Counted from the stretch's first letter, positions 49,262 through 59,560 are shown. The stretch is DNA of 64,000 nucleotides from Nocardia elegans NBRC 108235 (GCF_001612845.1 NZ_BDBF01000016.1:62001-126000), one strand, 5' to 3'. Numbers and translations: made by a program. Notes: generated by a model not told the origin, from the letters alone.

Positions 49262-50656
49262 TCACACCCCGTAGACCGCGACGCATTCCAGCGCGAGCTC
49301 GAGTCGCAGCCCGCATTCCTCGATGCGGCGCCCGAGCGTTTCCTCGATGCGCTGAACGCGGTAGCGGACCGTGTTCTTGTGCACGCCCAGGCGCGCCGCC
49401 GCGCCCTCCGGGCTGCGGTGGCAGCGCAGATAGGCGAGCAGCGTCTCGCGCAGCCGCGCCGAACTCGCATCCGGCGCGGCCAGCGGTCCGAGCTCCCGCC
49501 GGATCAGCGCACGCATCGCCGCGACGTCCGCGCCGGCCAGATATGCCGGTTCGACCTGCGCGTACGGCAGCACCCGGCCGAGTTCGACGACCGCGCGCTC
49601 GGCCACCTGCCGTGCCGCGATCGCCTCGCGGTGGCTCTGCCGGAACCCCGCCACGCCCGTCCCGGACGAACCCAGTGTGAGGCGCATCGGGGCGGCGACG
49701 ATATCCGCGGCGACCGCCGCGACCGCCTCGGCATCGGCCGCGATCCATGCCCACAGCGCCGCCGATCCGGCCGGGACGGTGAGGACTCCGACCCCGCCGA
49801 GCGCGTTGGCCAGCCGCGTGGCCGTACGTTCCAGCCGCCCGAGTTCGTCGCTGCCGCCCGCCAGCCGGTCGTCACCCGGCGCACGCTCCCCCGCGCGGCC
49901 ATCGTTTCCTGCGACTGCATTACCGGGCAGCCCGGTCGGGGCATCCTCGCCGTCGCCCGCGCCGGGGGCGTCGATCCAGCCGGCGAACCCGTCCGCCGCG
50001 GCAGAGAGCAACGCAGCGGCCCCGCGCGCGGCGGGATCGGTCCACAGCACGATCGCGACCTGGCGTTGCGCGAGGCGGAAACCCAGCCGCGCCGAGGCGT
50101 AGTCGGCATCGACATCCTCGCCCGACAACAAGGTGCGCACGATTTCGGTGCGCTGGTTGAGCGCCGCGCGCAGACCGCGCTCCCGCTCCTGCATATAGGT
50201 GTCGGTCAGCGCCTCGACGGAGGTGTTGACCCAGCGGGTGGAGCGCTCGAACAGCCGGATCAGCGCCGAGCGTTCGAACTGCTCGGGCAGCCGGCGCTCG
50301 TCGATCACTTCGGTCATGTAATCGTTCGCGGCCTCCTGGCCGGCGTGGTAGACCCGCAGCAGCAGCCGCAGGTCGTAGCCGCGGCGGGCCAGGGTGCGCG
50401 CGAACGCGTGTGCCTGCTCGGGAACCGCGTAGTCCATCGCGTCCTGGGTGAGACCGCTGAGCACCGCCAGGGCATGCGCCCGGGTGCTGGATTCCAGGTC
50501 GCGGCGCAGATCACGATCGGTCAGCTCCGGCACGCGGCCGATGATCTGCGCGTCGAGCCGGGCCACCATCTGTTCGAGGGTCTCCCCGCGCAGTGTCTCG
50601 GCGACGAAATCGGCCATCCACTGCCGCACCGCCACATCGGACGGAGCTGTCGCCAT
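49262..50656 (-). CDS. PucR/CdaR-type transcriptional regulator
   Basis: 464 residues. A helical N-terminal sensor-like domain (to about 200), a GGDEF-like middle region, and the C-terminal PucR helix-turn-helix (LRETLLAYLRCHRSPEGAAA, HKNTVRYRVQRIEETLGR). The middle has a Gly/Asp/Ala-rich insertion around 285-305. It is divergent from the aldehyde dehydrogenase gene, its likely target. The ATG at 50656 follows GGGGGATCGG. Confidence 0.87.
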   Translation of the reverse strand: MATAPSDVAVRQWMADFVAETLRGETLEQMVARLDAQIIGRVPELTDRDLRRDLESSTRAHALAVLSGLTQDAMDYAVPEQAHAFARTLARRGYDLRLLLRVYHAGQEAANDYMTEVIDERRLPEQFERSALIRLFERSTRWVNTSVEALTDTYMQERERGLRAALNQRTEIVRTLLSGEDVDADYASARLGFRLAQRQVAIVLWTDPAARGAAALLSAAADGFAGWIDAPGAGDGEDAPTGLPGNAVAGNDGRAGERAPGDDRLAGGSDELGRLERTATRLANALGGVGVLTVPAGSAALWAWIAADAEAVAAVAADIVAAPMRLTLGSSGTGVAGFRQSHREAIAARQVAERAVVELGRVLPYAQVEPAYLAGADVAAMRALIRRELGPLAAPDASSARLRETLLAYLRCHRSPEGAAARLGVHKNTVRYRVQRIEETLGRRIEECGLRLELALECVAVYGV

Positions 50657-50786
50657 CACCGATCCCCCTCCGTCACACGATCTCGTTACGCGGCCGCCGA
50701 CCACCTGCCACCGGCGGCGAAAAATTGTGCTTTGATGCCAAATTCCGTGCGAGTCCTTGACCGCAAAGACCAAGCAGCGCGCGATT

Positions 50787-50827
50787 CATTGTGACACGAT
50801 CATAGATCAGTGAAGTGATTCACAATG
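50787..50827. promoter_or_regulatory. operator-like dyads between pucR-type and aldehyde dehydrogenase genes
   Basis: CATTGTGA (50787-50794) and TCACAATG (50820-50827) are exact inverted arms; between them GTGAA/TTCAC (50810-50814, 50819-50823) forms a second dyad and GATC is repeated. It is in the 213-base divergent region and a plausible site for the PucR-type regulator. Confidence 0.5.
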
Positions 50828-50869
50828 TCAACCGTTCGCAGCGCAGCGCACGTGGGGAGAGACAGCATC

Positions 50870-52660
50870 GTGCCGAATACCGAACCGTCACCCGGCGAAT
50901 CCACGGCCGGGAAGCCGACCGGCGCCGACAAGCCGGCCGCCCGCAAGACCGCAGGCCGCACCGCGGCCAAGAAGACGCCCGCGAAGTCGGCGGCCAAGTC
51001 CGCCTCGGCCGCGAAGTCGAGCACCCCTGCGAAGTCGCGCACCGCGGCCGCCGAGAAATCGGCACCGGCCGCCGCCGAGCAGGCCTCCTCATCCGGGCAG
51101 CAGGCGACGGCGGTCGCGACCGCGGTGGCCACCGAGATCGAGGTACGCAACCCCGCGACCGGCGAGCTGGTGGGCACCGTCCCCGCCGAATCGGCCGACG
51201 CGGTGGCCGCCAAGGTGCGCGAATTGCGGCTCTACCAGCCCGAATGGGAGGCCATCGGGCCGGAGGGCCGCAAGGAATGGCTGCTGAAGCTGCAGGACTG
51301 GATCATCGATCACACCGATCATCTCGCCGATGTGCTGCAGTCGGAGACCGGCAAGGCCCGCGTCGACGCGCTGATCGATCCGAGCTTCTCGGTCGATCTC
51401 ACCGGCTATTACGCCCGGCGCGCAGGCAAATTCCTCTCCGACGAACATCCCTCCCCGCACAGCCCGCTGGCCCGGGTCAAGAAGCTGACCACCGCCTACC
51501 GGCCCTATCCCGTGGTCGGCGTGATCACGCCGTGGAACTTCCCGCTGGCGATGCCGGTGATCGACGTGATCCCGGCGCTGGCCGCGGGTGCGGCGGTCGT
51601 CCTCAAGCCTTCCGAGGTGACTCCGCTGTCCGCACTGGAACTGGCGCGCGGCTGGTCCGAAATCGGTGCGCCGCCGGTGCTGGCTGTGGTGACCGGCGCC
51701 GGCGAGACGGGTGCGGCGGTCGTCGACAACGTCGACTACGTGCAGTTCACGGGGTCGACGAAGACGGGTAAGCGGATCGCCGCCGCCTGCGTGGAGCGGC
51801 TCATCCCCTACAGCCTGGAACTCGGCGGCAAGGATCCGGCGATCGTGCTGGCCGATGCCGATATCGACCGCGCCGCCTACGGCGTCGCGTTCGGCGGCCT
51901 GTTCAACGCCGGGCAGGTGTGCATCTCGGTCGAGCGGGTCTACGTCGAGGCGCCGATCTACGACACCTTCGTCGAGAAACTGGCCGCGCACGTGCGCGAA
52001 CTGCGGCAGGGCGCCGACGGCCGGGAGCCGAAGTACGATGTGGGCGCGCTGGCCAACGACGCGCAGAAATCCATCGTCACCGACCACGTCGAGGATGCGA
52101 TCGCCAAGGGTGCGCGGGCCGTGACCGGCGGCAAGGCCACCGGTGTGGGCACCTTCTACCAGCCGACCGTGCTGGCCGACGTCGACCACTCGATGAGCTG
52201 CATGACCGAGGAGACCTTCGGCCCGACCATCCCGGTGATGAAGGTCGCCGACGAGGCCGAAGCCGTTCGGCTGGCCAACGATTCGATCTACGGCCTGTCC
52301 GCGTCGGTATGGACCGGCGACAAGGCGCGCGGGGAACGCATTGCGCGTCAACTGAATGCGGGCGCGGTGAATATCAACGACGTCTTCGCCAACATGTTCA
52401 GCTTCGCGCTGCCCATGGGCGGGTGGCAGCAGTCCGGTGTGGGCGCGCGCTGGGGCGGCGCCGACGGCGTGCGCAAATACTGCCGCAAACAGGCCATCAC
52501 CGTGCCGATCCTGCCCACGCAGGAAAAAGAACTCATGTGGTTCCCGTACAACACCACCAAACTCGGATTCGCGCTGGCCGCGATGCGCGCCGCGGGTGCG
52601 CGTGGGATGCGCCGGCTGGGTATCAAGGACATGCTCGACACGGTCGGAGGGAAGAAGTGA
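50870..52660 (+). CDS. aldehyde dehydrogenase, succinate-semialdehyde type, with basic tail
   Basis: 596 residues. The catalytic core (about 85-590) has TPWNFPLAMPVIDVIPALAA, the Glu in LELGGKDPAIV, and the nucleophile Cys in FNAGQVCISVERVYVE. It is closest in my reading to GabD2-type succinic semialdehyde dehydrogenases. The first 80 residues are a Lys/Ala/Ser-rich, histone-H1-like extension (AAKKTPAKSAAKSASAAKSS). The GTG at 50870 follows GGGGAGAGA; ATG 50825 lacks one. Coupled to the SDR gene by GTGA. Confidence 0.88.
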   Translation: MPNTEPSPGESTAGKPTGADKPAARKTAGRTAAKKTPAKSAAKSASAAKSSTPAKSRTAAAEKSAPAAAEQASSSGQQATAVATAVATEIEVRNPATGELVGTVPAESADAVAAKVRELRLYQPEWEAIGPEGRKEWLLKLQDWIIDHTDHLADVLQSETGKARVDALIDPSFSVDLTGYYARRAGKFLSDEHPSPHSPLARVKKLTTAYRPYPVVGVITPWNFPLAMPVIDVIPALAAGAAVVLKPSEVTPLSALELARGWSEIGAPPVLAVVTGAGETGAAVVDNVDYVQFTGSTKTGKRIAAACVERLIPYSLELGGKDPAIVLADADIDRAAYGVAFGGLFNAGQVCISVERVYVEAPIYDTFVEKLAAHVRELRQGADGREPKYDVGALANDAQKSIVTDHVEDAIAKGARAVTGGKATGVGTFYQPTVLADVDHSMSCMTEETFGPTIPVMKVADEAEAVRLANDSIYGLSASVWTGDKARGERIARQLNAGAVNINDVFANMFSFALPMGGWQQSGVGARWGGADGVRKYCRKQAITVPILPTQEKELMWFPYNTTKLGFALAAMRAAGARGMRRLGIKDMLDTVGGKK

Positions 52661-53496
52661 CCGACTTCGGCAAGATCAACGGCAAGGTCGTCGTCATCAC
52701 GGGCGGTGCCCGCGGTATCGGCCTGGCGACCGCGACGCGGCTGCAGCAACTCGGAGCGAAGATCGCCATCGGCGACGTGGACGAGACGGCCGTCAAACAG
52801 TCCGGCACCGACCACGATTTCGACCACTACGGCCGAGTGGACGTGACCGACCAGCAGTCGTTCAGCAGTTTCCTCGACGAGGTGGAACGGGCGCTCGGCC
52901 CGATCGATGTGCTGATCAACAATGCCGGCATCATGCCCACCGGCAAGGTGGTCGACGAACCGGATGCGCTGACCCGCCGCATCATCGACATCAATGTCTA
53001 CGGCGTCATCCTCGGCTCGAAGCTGGCGCTGGCCCGGATGCTGCCGCGGCGCGGCGGCCACATCATCAACATCGCCTCCCTCGCCGGGGAAACCCACATC
53101 CCCGGCCTGGCGACCTACAACGCCACCAAACACGCGGTCCTGGGCTTCACCGACACGCTGCGGGAGGAGTACCGCGATACCGGCGTGTCGTTCTCCTCGG
53201 TGCTGCCGACGCTGACGAACACCGAACTGGGATCGGGTGTTTCGGCGCCGAAGCTGATGCGCCCGGCCGAGCCGGAGGAGATCGCCGAGGCCATCGCGAA
53301 ACTCCTGGTGGCGCCGAAGTCGAAGGTGCGCGTGACCAAGGTGGCCGGCGCCATCTCGCAGGTGGTCGGGTTGCTGCCGGAATCGGTGGGCGATGCGATC
53401 GGGCGTGCCCTGGGCGCGCAGCAGACCTTCCTCGGCGACGTCGATTCGGCGGCCCGCAAGGCGTACGAGGAACGGGTCCGCAGCGGAACCGAATAG
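52657..53496 (+). CDS. short-chain dehydrogenase/reductase
   Basis: A 279-residue SDR. The NAD(P) motif is ITGGARGIG near 14-22; NNAG near 86; catalytic Ser in NIASLAG, Tyr-Lys in YNATKHA. Asp in GDVDE after the second strand suggests NAD preference. It overlaps the aldehyde dehydrogenase gene, so the two likely act in sequence: alcohol to aldehyde to acid. Confidence 0.92.
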   Translation: MTDFGKINGKVVVITGGARGIGLATATRLQQLGAKIAIGDVDETAVKQSGTDHDFDHYGRVDVTDQQSFSSFLDEVERALGPIDVLINNAGIMPTGKVVDEPDALTRRIIDINVYGVILGSKLALARMLPRRGGHIINIASLAGETHIPGLATYNATKHAVLGFTDTLREEYRDTGVSFSSVLPTLTNTELGSGVSAPKLMRPAEPEEIAEAIAKLLVAPKSKVRVTKVAGAISQVVGLLPESVGDAIGRALGAQQTFLGDVDSAARKAYEERVRSGTE

Positions 53497-53698
53497 CGCG
53501 GAGCGAAACGAGCTGTCCGGCCGCGGTGTCCAGTGGGCGCCGCGGCCACCGTGCATTCGACGTCGACGCGGTCGTGGTTTCGCGGCGCCATCCGCCACGC
53601 CCTGTGATGATCGACGGTGTGCATCGCCGAAAGTGATAACTTGCGCGACAACATCGAAACAGCCCATATCGACCACAACGCGACGGGGGCTTTGACAT

Positions 53699-55444
53699 AT
53701 GCACAACGAGGGCACCGCACTAGCCGACGCGATATCGAACGCCGTCTCGCGCGCCACCCGGGAGGTAGCAGTGGACGCAGACGAAACCACCGGTACGGAA
53801 CCAGCGGATCCGGCCTCCGGTTCCGAATCCGAAACAGTTGAGCTCCAGCAGGATTCCCTTGCCGACGCCGAGGCGACCGCCCCGGCCGACCCGTCGCGAT
53901 CGCCCACCGCCGCAGTACCGGCGGAGGACGCGGCCGCCGTGCAAGCACAGGCCGCACCCCCCGAGCAACCCGGCGACACAGGGCAGTCGGCGGACCCGGA
54001 CCAGCGCCCCGACGCGCCCGCGCCGGCCACGGCCCGCCCGCGGCCGGCGGACGATGAGCCGCTTCCCATGGGCCGTGCCGCGGACGCCGCCGAGACCGTT
54101 CCGAACCCGGCGACGTTGACCACCGCCACGGCGATCGCCGCCGCGGTGCGCGACGGTCTGGTCACGGCCGGGCAGGTCGTCGACGCCACGCTGGATCGCA
54201 TCGCGGGGGGTGATACGCGAGTAGGCGCCTTCCACACCGTCCGCGCCGAGCGGGCACGGGCCGAGAGCCGGGCCCTGGCCGACCGCGCGGATCTCGACAT
54301 CCTCCCGCTGGCCGGCGTTCCCGTCGCGGTGAAGAACAACATCGATGTGGCCGGTGAGATCACGGCCGCGGGGTCGCGCGCCGGGTCGGGCGTCCCCGCC
54401 GGCTCGGATCATCCGGTGGTGCGACGGTTGCGCGCCGCGGGCGCGGTCGTGGTCGGCCTGACCGAGATGCCGGAGGGCGGGCTCTGGGGCACGTCCGACA
54501 CGCCCGAGCGAATTGTGCGTTCTCCGTGGAATATTCGCTACAGCGCCGGCGGCTCCTCGGGTGGGTCGGGCGCCGCGGTCGGCGCCGGACTCGTGCCGGT
54601 GGCCCACGGCAACGACGGACTCGGGTCGGTGCGCATACCCGCCGCGTGCTGCGGCGTATTCGGCATCAAGCCGGGGCGCGGCGTGGTCCCGGCCCAGGTC
54701 GGTGTCGACTCCTGGAGCGGCATGACCGAGAACGGAGTGCTCGCGACCACGGTCGCCGATGCGGCACTCATGCTTTCGGTATTGGCCGACCGGCCCGCCC
54801 TGGCCGATCTGGAACCGCCGACGCCGCTGCGCCTCGCGATCGCGGCGGGATCGCCGTCCCCGCTGGTACGGGTGGACAAGCATTGGGCGGCGGCCGCGCA
54901 GACCGCCGCCCGGCTCGCCGGGGAGGCCGGTCACGGCGTTGCTCCCGCCGCACTGCCCTACCAGGGCGCCACCACCGCGCTGGCGTGGCGCTGGCTGGCC
55001 AATGCGGCGCGCGAGGCAGGTGCGGTGGCGAATCCGGAACTGCTGCAACGCCGTTGCCGCGTGCATATCGCACTGGGCCGGGCGGTGCTGAAGGCCGGTC
55101 TGGTCCGGCCGGATCAGGTCGATCGGATCGAGGCGCGGTTGCTCGACTTCTTCGAGCAGCACGATGTGGTGATCACCCCGACCCTGGCCGCCCCCGCTCC
55201 GGCGGCACGCAACTGGCACGCCCGCGGCTGGCTGGCCAATGTCGTTGCCAACGTTCGCTTCTCGCCGTTCACGCCGCTGTGGAATCTGGTCGGCTGGCCC
55301 GCGGCGAGCGTCCCGATGGGACTGCATCCGCGCACCGGGACGCCGGTGGCGGCGCAGCTGGCCGGACCACCCGGCAGTGAATCGACGCTGCTCCGGCTGG
55401 CCGCCCAGCTGGAGGCGGCCCAGCCCTGGCAACGCACCGCCTGA
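53699..55444 (+). CDS. amidase with long acidic disordered N-terminus
   Basis: 581 residues. The C-terminal amidase-signature domain (about 140-575) has the Ser-cisSer-Lys triad: Lys in [11 protein letters not shown], Ser in [13 protein letters not shown], and Ser in [12 protein letters not shown]. It hydrolyses amides of unknown identity. The first 140 residues are rich in Asp, Glu, Ala and Pro and probably unfolded. A GTG at 53771 with GGGAGGT upstream is an alternative start and would remove 24 residues. It stands alone, divergent from no gene, with the LysR gene convergent. Confidence 0.87.
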   Translation: MHNEGTALADAISNAVSRATREVAVDADETTGTEPADPASGSESETVELQQDSLADAEATAPADPSRSPTAAVPAEDAAAVQAQAAPPEQPGDTGQSADPDQRPDAPAPATARPRPADDEPLPMGRAADAAETVPNPATLTTATAIAAAVRDGLVTAGQVVDATLDRIAGGDTRVGAFHTVRAERARAESRALADRADLDILPLAGVPVAVKNNIDVAGEITAAGSRAGSGVPAGSDHPVVRRLRAAGAVVVGLTEMPEGGLWGTSDTPERIVRSPWNIRYSAGGSSGGSGAAVGAGLVPVAHGNDGLGSVRIPAACCGVFGIKPGRGVVPAQVGVDSWSGMTENGVLATTVADAALMLSVLADRPALADLEPPTPLRLAIAAGSPSPLVRVDKHWAAAAQTAARLAGEAGHGVAPAALPYQGATTALAWRWLANAAREAGAVANPELLQRRCRVHIALGRAVLKAGLVRPDQVDRIEARLLDFFEQHDVVITPTLAAPAPAARNWHARGWLANVVANVRFSPFTPLWNLVGWPAASVPMGLHPRTGTPVAAQLAGPPGSESTLLRLAAQLEAAQPWQRTA

Positions 55445-55466
55445 CAGCGCCTATCGGTCGGTCGCG

Positions 55467-56348
55467 TTATCGGTCGTCTTCGACGACGGAGAAGCCCCCG
55501 GCGACAACGCGATTGGCGAAATCGAGAATGGTCGGCCGGTCGTCGTCCGCGCGCCACACCATCGCGAGTTCACACGGTGCGAGGCCGGCGACCGGGCGGG
55601 CGGTGAGCCCGGGCCATCGATACATCGGCACGTTGTTCTCGGCCAGCAGGCAGACCCCGAGTCCGAGGCTGACGGCCTCGAGCCGCTCCTCGGCCGTGGC
55701 GGCCTCGCCGCCGATCTTGGCCTGGCGGCCGCCGCGGGCGTCGCCGCCGAGCCAGAAGTCGCGTGCCGCACCGGCTTCGGCGGGCATCGCGATGAACGGT
55801 TCGTCGATCAGATCGGCGAATTCGATCGTCTCCTGATCGGCCAGCCGGTGATTCTCCGGGAGGAGCACCCACCTCGCCTCGGTGCGCAGCACCTGCCAGC
55901 GGTAGCGCCCGGAATCGGGCACCGGCAGCCACATCAACGCCAGATCGGCCTGCCGGCCCGCGAGGCCGCTGGAGGGATCGGTCCACGACGCCGAATGCAG
56001 CGCCAGCCGATGTCCGCTGGCGCTTTCCAGTTCGGCGATCAGACCGCGTCCGATCGAACTCTGGATACCGACCCGCAACACCTCGCCGGCTTCCTGGAGA
56101 GCCACGTTGGTGACCTCCCAGAGCTCCAGAATGCGGCGGGCGCCCTCGAGCAGCTCTTTACCGGCGACGGTCAGCGCCACGCTGCGCTGATTGCGATCGA
56201 ACAGGACCACGTCGAGCTGACGCTCGAGCTGGCGGATCTGCCGCGACAGGGTGGGTTGAGCGATGTGCAGCCGCTGGGCGGCATTGGTGAAGTGCAGTTC
56301 CTCAGCGACGGCGACGAAGTACCGCAGGTCGCGCAAATGCGGGTCCAT
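55467..56348 (-). CDS. LysR-family transcriptional regulator
   Basis: 293 residues. N-terminal winged helix (LRYFVAVAEELHFTNAAQRL, IAQPTLSRQIRQLERQL) and a C-terminal effector-binding domain. Typical length. It is convergent with the amidase; its target may be elsewhere, since upstream is a 376-base gap. Confidence 0.92.
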   Translation of the reverse strand: MDPHLRDLRYFVAVAEELHFTNAAQRLHIAQPTLSRQIRQLERQLDVVLFDRNQRSVALTVAGKELLEGARRILELWEVTNVALQEAGEVLRVGIQSSIGRGLIAELESASGHRLALHSASWTDPSSGLAGRQADLALMWLPVPDSGRYRWQVLRTEARWVLLPENHRLADQETIEFADLIDEPFIAMPAEAGAARDFWLGGDARGGRQAKIGGEAATAEERLEAVSLGLGVCLLAENNVPMYRWPGLTARPVAGLAPCELAMVWRADDDRPTILDFANRVVAGGFSVVEDDR

Positions 56349-56724
56349 AGCACCTTGCTATCAGAATCGGTCTTGGAAATCCAGCCGCTTTAGACCTTCG
56401 AGTCCGAATAGAGGGTCAGAAACAGCCAAACGGTTTGTTACCGACAGCATAGGGCTCCGCCATAACTCCAGCACAATCGCCTCGGAAAATTTCCAGCGAA
56501 CGCGACTGTCGTCGCCGAGAGCCGATGAAACCGCTTCGCCGCGCGCGACGACCAGCGGCGATGTCACTTTCGGCGCAGCGCGTAGATCTCCGCCGCCGAG
56601 ACGGCCCACTATCCGGGCCGACCAGCAACTTCCCTCGATAGCGATTGCGCAGGGAACATCTTCAAACGGTGATTTTCGCCACAGTCCGGCGGAATTCGGT
56701 CACCAATTCGGTCATGTGCCCAGT
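56349..56724. other. 376-base region without a gene
   Basis: Bounded by the LysR start and the hpt stop. Several short open frames exist on the minus strand, but none has recognisable homology or coding base use. It is somewhat less GC-rich than its surroundings and probably holds the LysR promoter. Nothing else seen. Confidence 0.5.
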
Positions 56725-57279
56725 TCAGGCGCTGTAGACCCGCGGGTTCAAGGTGCCGATGTAGGGCAGATCGCGGTAACGCTCGGCGTAGTCGAGTCCG
56801 TACCCGACGACGAATTCGTTCGGGATGTCGAAGCCGACGTGCGCGACCTCGATGTGGGTGCGCAGGGCATCGGGCTTGCGCAGCAACGTCACCACCTCCA
56901 GCGAGGCGGGGTTGCGGCTGGAGAGGTTTCGCATGAGCCACGACAGCGTGAGACCGGAGTCGATGATGTCCTCGACGATCAGCACGTTGCGCCCGGCGAT
57001 GTCCTTGTCCAGATCCTTCAGAATCCGGACCACACCCGAGGACGAGGTGGACGACCCGTACGACGAGACGGCCATGAACTCCATCTGAGTCGGGATCGGC
57101 AGCGCCTGCGCCAGCTCGGTCATGAAGAAGATCGCACCCTTGAGCACGCCGACCAGCAGCAGATCACCCTCGGGCGCGTCGGGGGGATATCGCTTCGCGA
57201 TCAGTTCGGCCAGCTCGTCGACCTTGGCTCGGATCTGCTCCTCGGTGATCAGCACCGACGCTATGTCGTCCCCGTACAC
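56725..57279 (-). CDS. hpt: hypoxanthine phosphoribosyltransferase
   Basis: A 184-residue purine salvage enzyme. The PRPP-binding motif [14 protein letters not shown] is near 108, [14 protein letters not shown] near 48, and [20 protein letters not shown] near the C-terminus. It lies 25 bases after tilS in the same direction, as in many bacteria where hpt, tilS and ftsH are linked. Confidence 0.95.
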   Translation of the reverse strand: MYGDDIASVLITEEQIRAKVDELAELIAKRYPPDAPEGDLLLVGVLKGAIFFMTELAQALPIPTQMEFMAVSSYGSSTSSSGVVRILKDLDKDIAGRNVLIVEDIIDSGLTLSWLMRNLSSRNPASLEVVTLLRKPDALRTHIEVAHVGFDIPNEFVVGYGLDYAERYRDLPYIGTLNPRVYSA

Positions 57280-57303
57280 GTGTGCTGGCTTCCCTTCGGG
57301 TCG

Positions 57304-58413
57304 TTATCGTGCAAACGCCAACGTCAGCCTGCCACGTTCGCGCCTGGCAACCAACCTGATCCCCGGCATTCCTCCGCCGACCGCGACGCCGCCCTGGCCG
57401 TGCCACTCGGTAATCAAGGACTCGACCGCGCGTAAATGCTTGTCCGTCAAGGCTTTTGCACCGCCGTCGAGCAGCCAGGCCCGGATGACACGCCGACGAA
57501 TCGCGGACGGCACCGTGGCGAGTGTCTCGACCGACAGCGACGAACCATCACGCGCGTCGATCAGCAATCGATCGGCAATCGCATCGAGCGCCTCGCCGTC
57601 CTCGCGCAGGTGCGCGGCCGTGCGAGCCAGCGCCGGCGCCACACCCCCACCCAGGACCTCCTCCAGCAGCGGGAGCACCTCGGTCCGCAGCCGGACACGG
57701 GTGAATTCGGGGGCGGCGTTGTGCGGATCCTCGTGCGGCACCAGGCCCAGATCCCGGCACATCTCCCGAGTGACCGCGCGCCGCACACCCAGCAGCGGCC
57801 GGCCCCAGGGCTCGTCGAATTCCGTCATCCCCCGAATCGAACGCGGACCCGATCCGCGCGCCAATCCGAGCAGCACGGTTTCCGCCTGGTCGTCGAGGGT
57901 GTGCCCGAACAACACCGGGAGCCCGGCGCGCGCCGCGTCCAGTGCCCGGTAGCGCGCCTCCCGGGCGGCGGCTTCCGGGCCACCCGCGCCGCTCACCCGC
58001 ACCCGGCACACCCGCGCGGATCGGCATCCCAGTCGCCGGGCGACGGCGGCGGCCTCGGCGGCGACCTCGGCGGACCCGTCCTGCAGCCCGTGGTCCACGA
58101 TGAGCGCGTCGACCGCCGTGGCCTCGGCCACCGCCGCAGCCGTCAGTGCGAGCGAATCCGCCCCGCCGGAGAGCGCGACGGCAACCACCCCGTCCGGCGC
58201 GTAGCGCACAAGCCAATCCCGCACCGCGTGCCGCATGACCAAGACGGCTCGGGTCTCGGGCAACCGCGCCGGGTCCGCTGCCCCCGCCTGCTCTGCGCCC
58301 AGCCGGACCGGCCCGGACGCCGACGGCGATTGCGCATCGTCGGGCGATCGGACCTCCGCCGCCGACACCGGATCCGTTCCCGGCGCCTCCGCGGGCAGAT
58401 CCGCCGGGTTCAT
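57304..58413 (-). CDS. tilS: tRNA(Ile)-lysidine synthetase
   Basis: A 369-residue ATP-PPi-type enzyme making lysidine at the wobble base of tRNA-Ile (CAU). The PP-loop is VALSGGADSLAL near 78-89; VDHGLQDGSAEV and FGHTLDDQAETVLLGLARG follow. The first 50 residues are an Ala/Pro/Asp-rich extension. The ATG overlaps the metalloprotease stop by ATGA, which picks this start over the ATG 21 bases upstream. Confidence 0.92.
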   Translation of the reverse strand: MNPADLPAEAPGTDPVSAAEVRSPDDAQSPSASGPVRLGAEQAGAADPARLPETRAVLVMRHAVRDWLVRYAPDGVVAVALSGGADSLALTAAAVAEATAVDALIVDHGLQDGSAEVAAEAAAVARRLGCRSARVCRVRVSGAGGPEAAAREARYRALDAARAGLPVLFGHTLDDQAETVLLGLARGSGPRSIRGMTEFDEPWGRPLLGVRRAVTREMCRDLGLVPHEDPHNAAPEFTRVRLRTEVLPLLEEVLGGGVAPALARTAAHLREDGEALDAIADRLLIDARDGSSLSVETLATVPSAIRRRVIRAWLLDGGAKALTDKHLRAVESLITEWHGQGGVAVGGGMPGIRLVARRERGRLTLAFAR

Positions 58414-59546
58414 CCCAGGACTCGGTCGATCCATCGTTGCGGGGTGCTGATCTCGTCGGGCCGGGGCAGGGTGTCGGCGTCGGTCCAGACGGTGTTGAAC
58501 CGCTGCATGCCGACCTTGCCGACGACGTCGTCGACGAACGCCTTGCCGCGCACGTACTGCGCGACCTTCGCGTCGACGCCGAGCAGGGCACGCAACAGGC
58601 GCTGGACCGGATTGGCCGGGCGCCGCCGGCGCTGATCGAAGGCCTCCCGGATCTGCGCGACGGTGGGGATCACGGCCGGGCCGACGGCATCCATCACGTG
58701 GTCGGCATGGCCCTCCAGCAACGTGCCGAGCATCAGCAGCCGGTCCAGCGCCTCGCGCTGCGGCGGCGGCTGGGTGGCGCGCAGCAGGCCGAGGATCCCG
58801 CGATCGGCCGGATCGTCGCTGACACCGTTGTCGCGCCGGCGGCGCAACTCCTCCATCAGCCGGGTCAGCACCTCGTTCACCGATTCGTCGCCGACGGCGC
58901 CGAGAGTGTCGACGTTGCGCTTCATGTAGTCGCCCAGCCACGGCGCCGAGGAGAACTGCACCCGATGCGTCACCTCGTGCAGGCACACCCACAGCCGGAA
59001 GTCGCTGGGCGAGACGCCGAGTGCGCGTTCCACGGCCATGATGTTCGGGGCGACCAGCAACAGGGTGCCGTCCGGTCCGCTGAACGGGTCGTATTGCCCG
59101 AGGATCGCGGTGGACAGGAAGGCCAGCATCGCCCCGGCCTGGACACCGGCCGGTTTCCCGGCGAAACGGCCGCGCTCGTCCTCGGCGGACCCGGTGAGTT
59201 CGGACATGGATTCGGCGGCCGCGCGGATCCAGCCGCGGCGATCGACGATCGTGGCCTGCGGGACGGGCTGGTCGTCGAGGAGCAGACTCACCTCGCGCAC
59301 CGGGCCCTCGGCCCGCACGGACGCCTCGGACAGTTCCTGGACGACCTGTTCGGCCGAATACCGCGTGGTGCGGGGACCGGACGGCACGACGGCGCTACCG
59401 GCGCGTGCGGCCAGCTGCCAATCGACCGAGCCGGCCAGCACCGAGCGCTTCGCGGCCGAGTTCGTCGCCACCTCCACGGGTTCGCGACCGGCGACCGCGG
59501 CATCGTCGGCGGTACGGCCATCGGCGGGGTCACCGGATCCGGTCAT
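58410..59546 (-). CDS. zinc-dependent metalloprotease, Rv3626c-like (DUF2342)
   Basis: 378 residues. The zinc motif HEVTH is near 188 (VCLHEVTHRVQF), with downstream GHADHVMDAVGP carrying further possible ligands. It belongs to the actinobacterial DUF2342 zincin family of unknown substrate. The ATG at 59546 follows GGTGGAAA. Located between the D-Ala-D-Ala carboxypeptidase and tilS as in mycobacteria. Confidence 0.87.
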   Translation of the reverse strand: MTGSGDPADGRTADDAAVAGREPVEVATNSAAKRSVLAGSVDWQLAARAGSAVVPSGPRTTRYSAEQVVQELSEASVRAEGPVREVSLLLDDQPVPQATIVDRRGWIRAAAESMSELTGSAEDERGRFAGKPAGVQAGAMLAFLSTAILGQYDPFSGPDGTLLLVAPNIMAVERALGVSPSDFRLWVCLHEVTHRVQFSSAPWLGDYMKRNVDTLGAVGDESVNEVLTRLMEELRRRRDNGVSDDPADRGILGLLRATQPPPQREALDRLLMLGTLLEGHADHVMDAVGPAVIPTVAQIREAFDQRRRRPANPVQRLLRALLGVDAKVAQYVRGKAFVDDVVGKVGMQRFNTVWTDADTLPRPDEISTPQRWIDRVLG

Positions 59547-59560
59547 CGCATTTCCACCCG

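Noticed and set aside
56361-56941. Small minus-strand open frames in the LysR-hpt gap
   Set aside because: No homology, poor ribosome sites, and the last one lies within hpt in the wrong frame.
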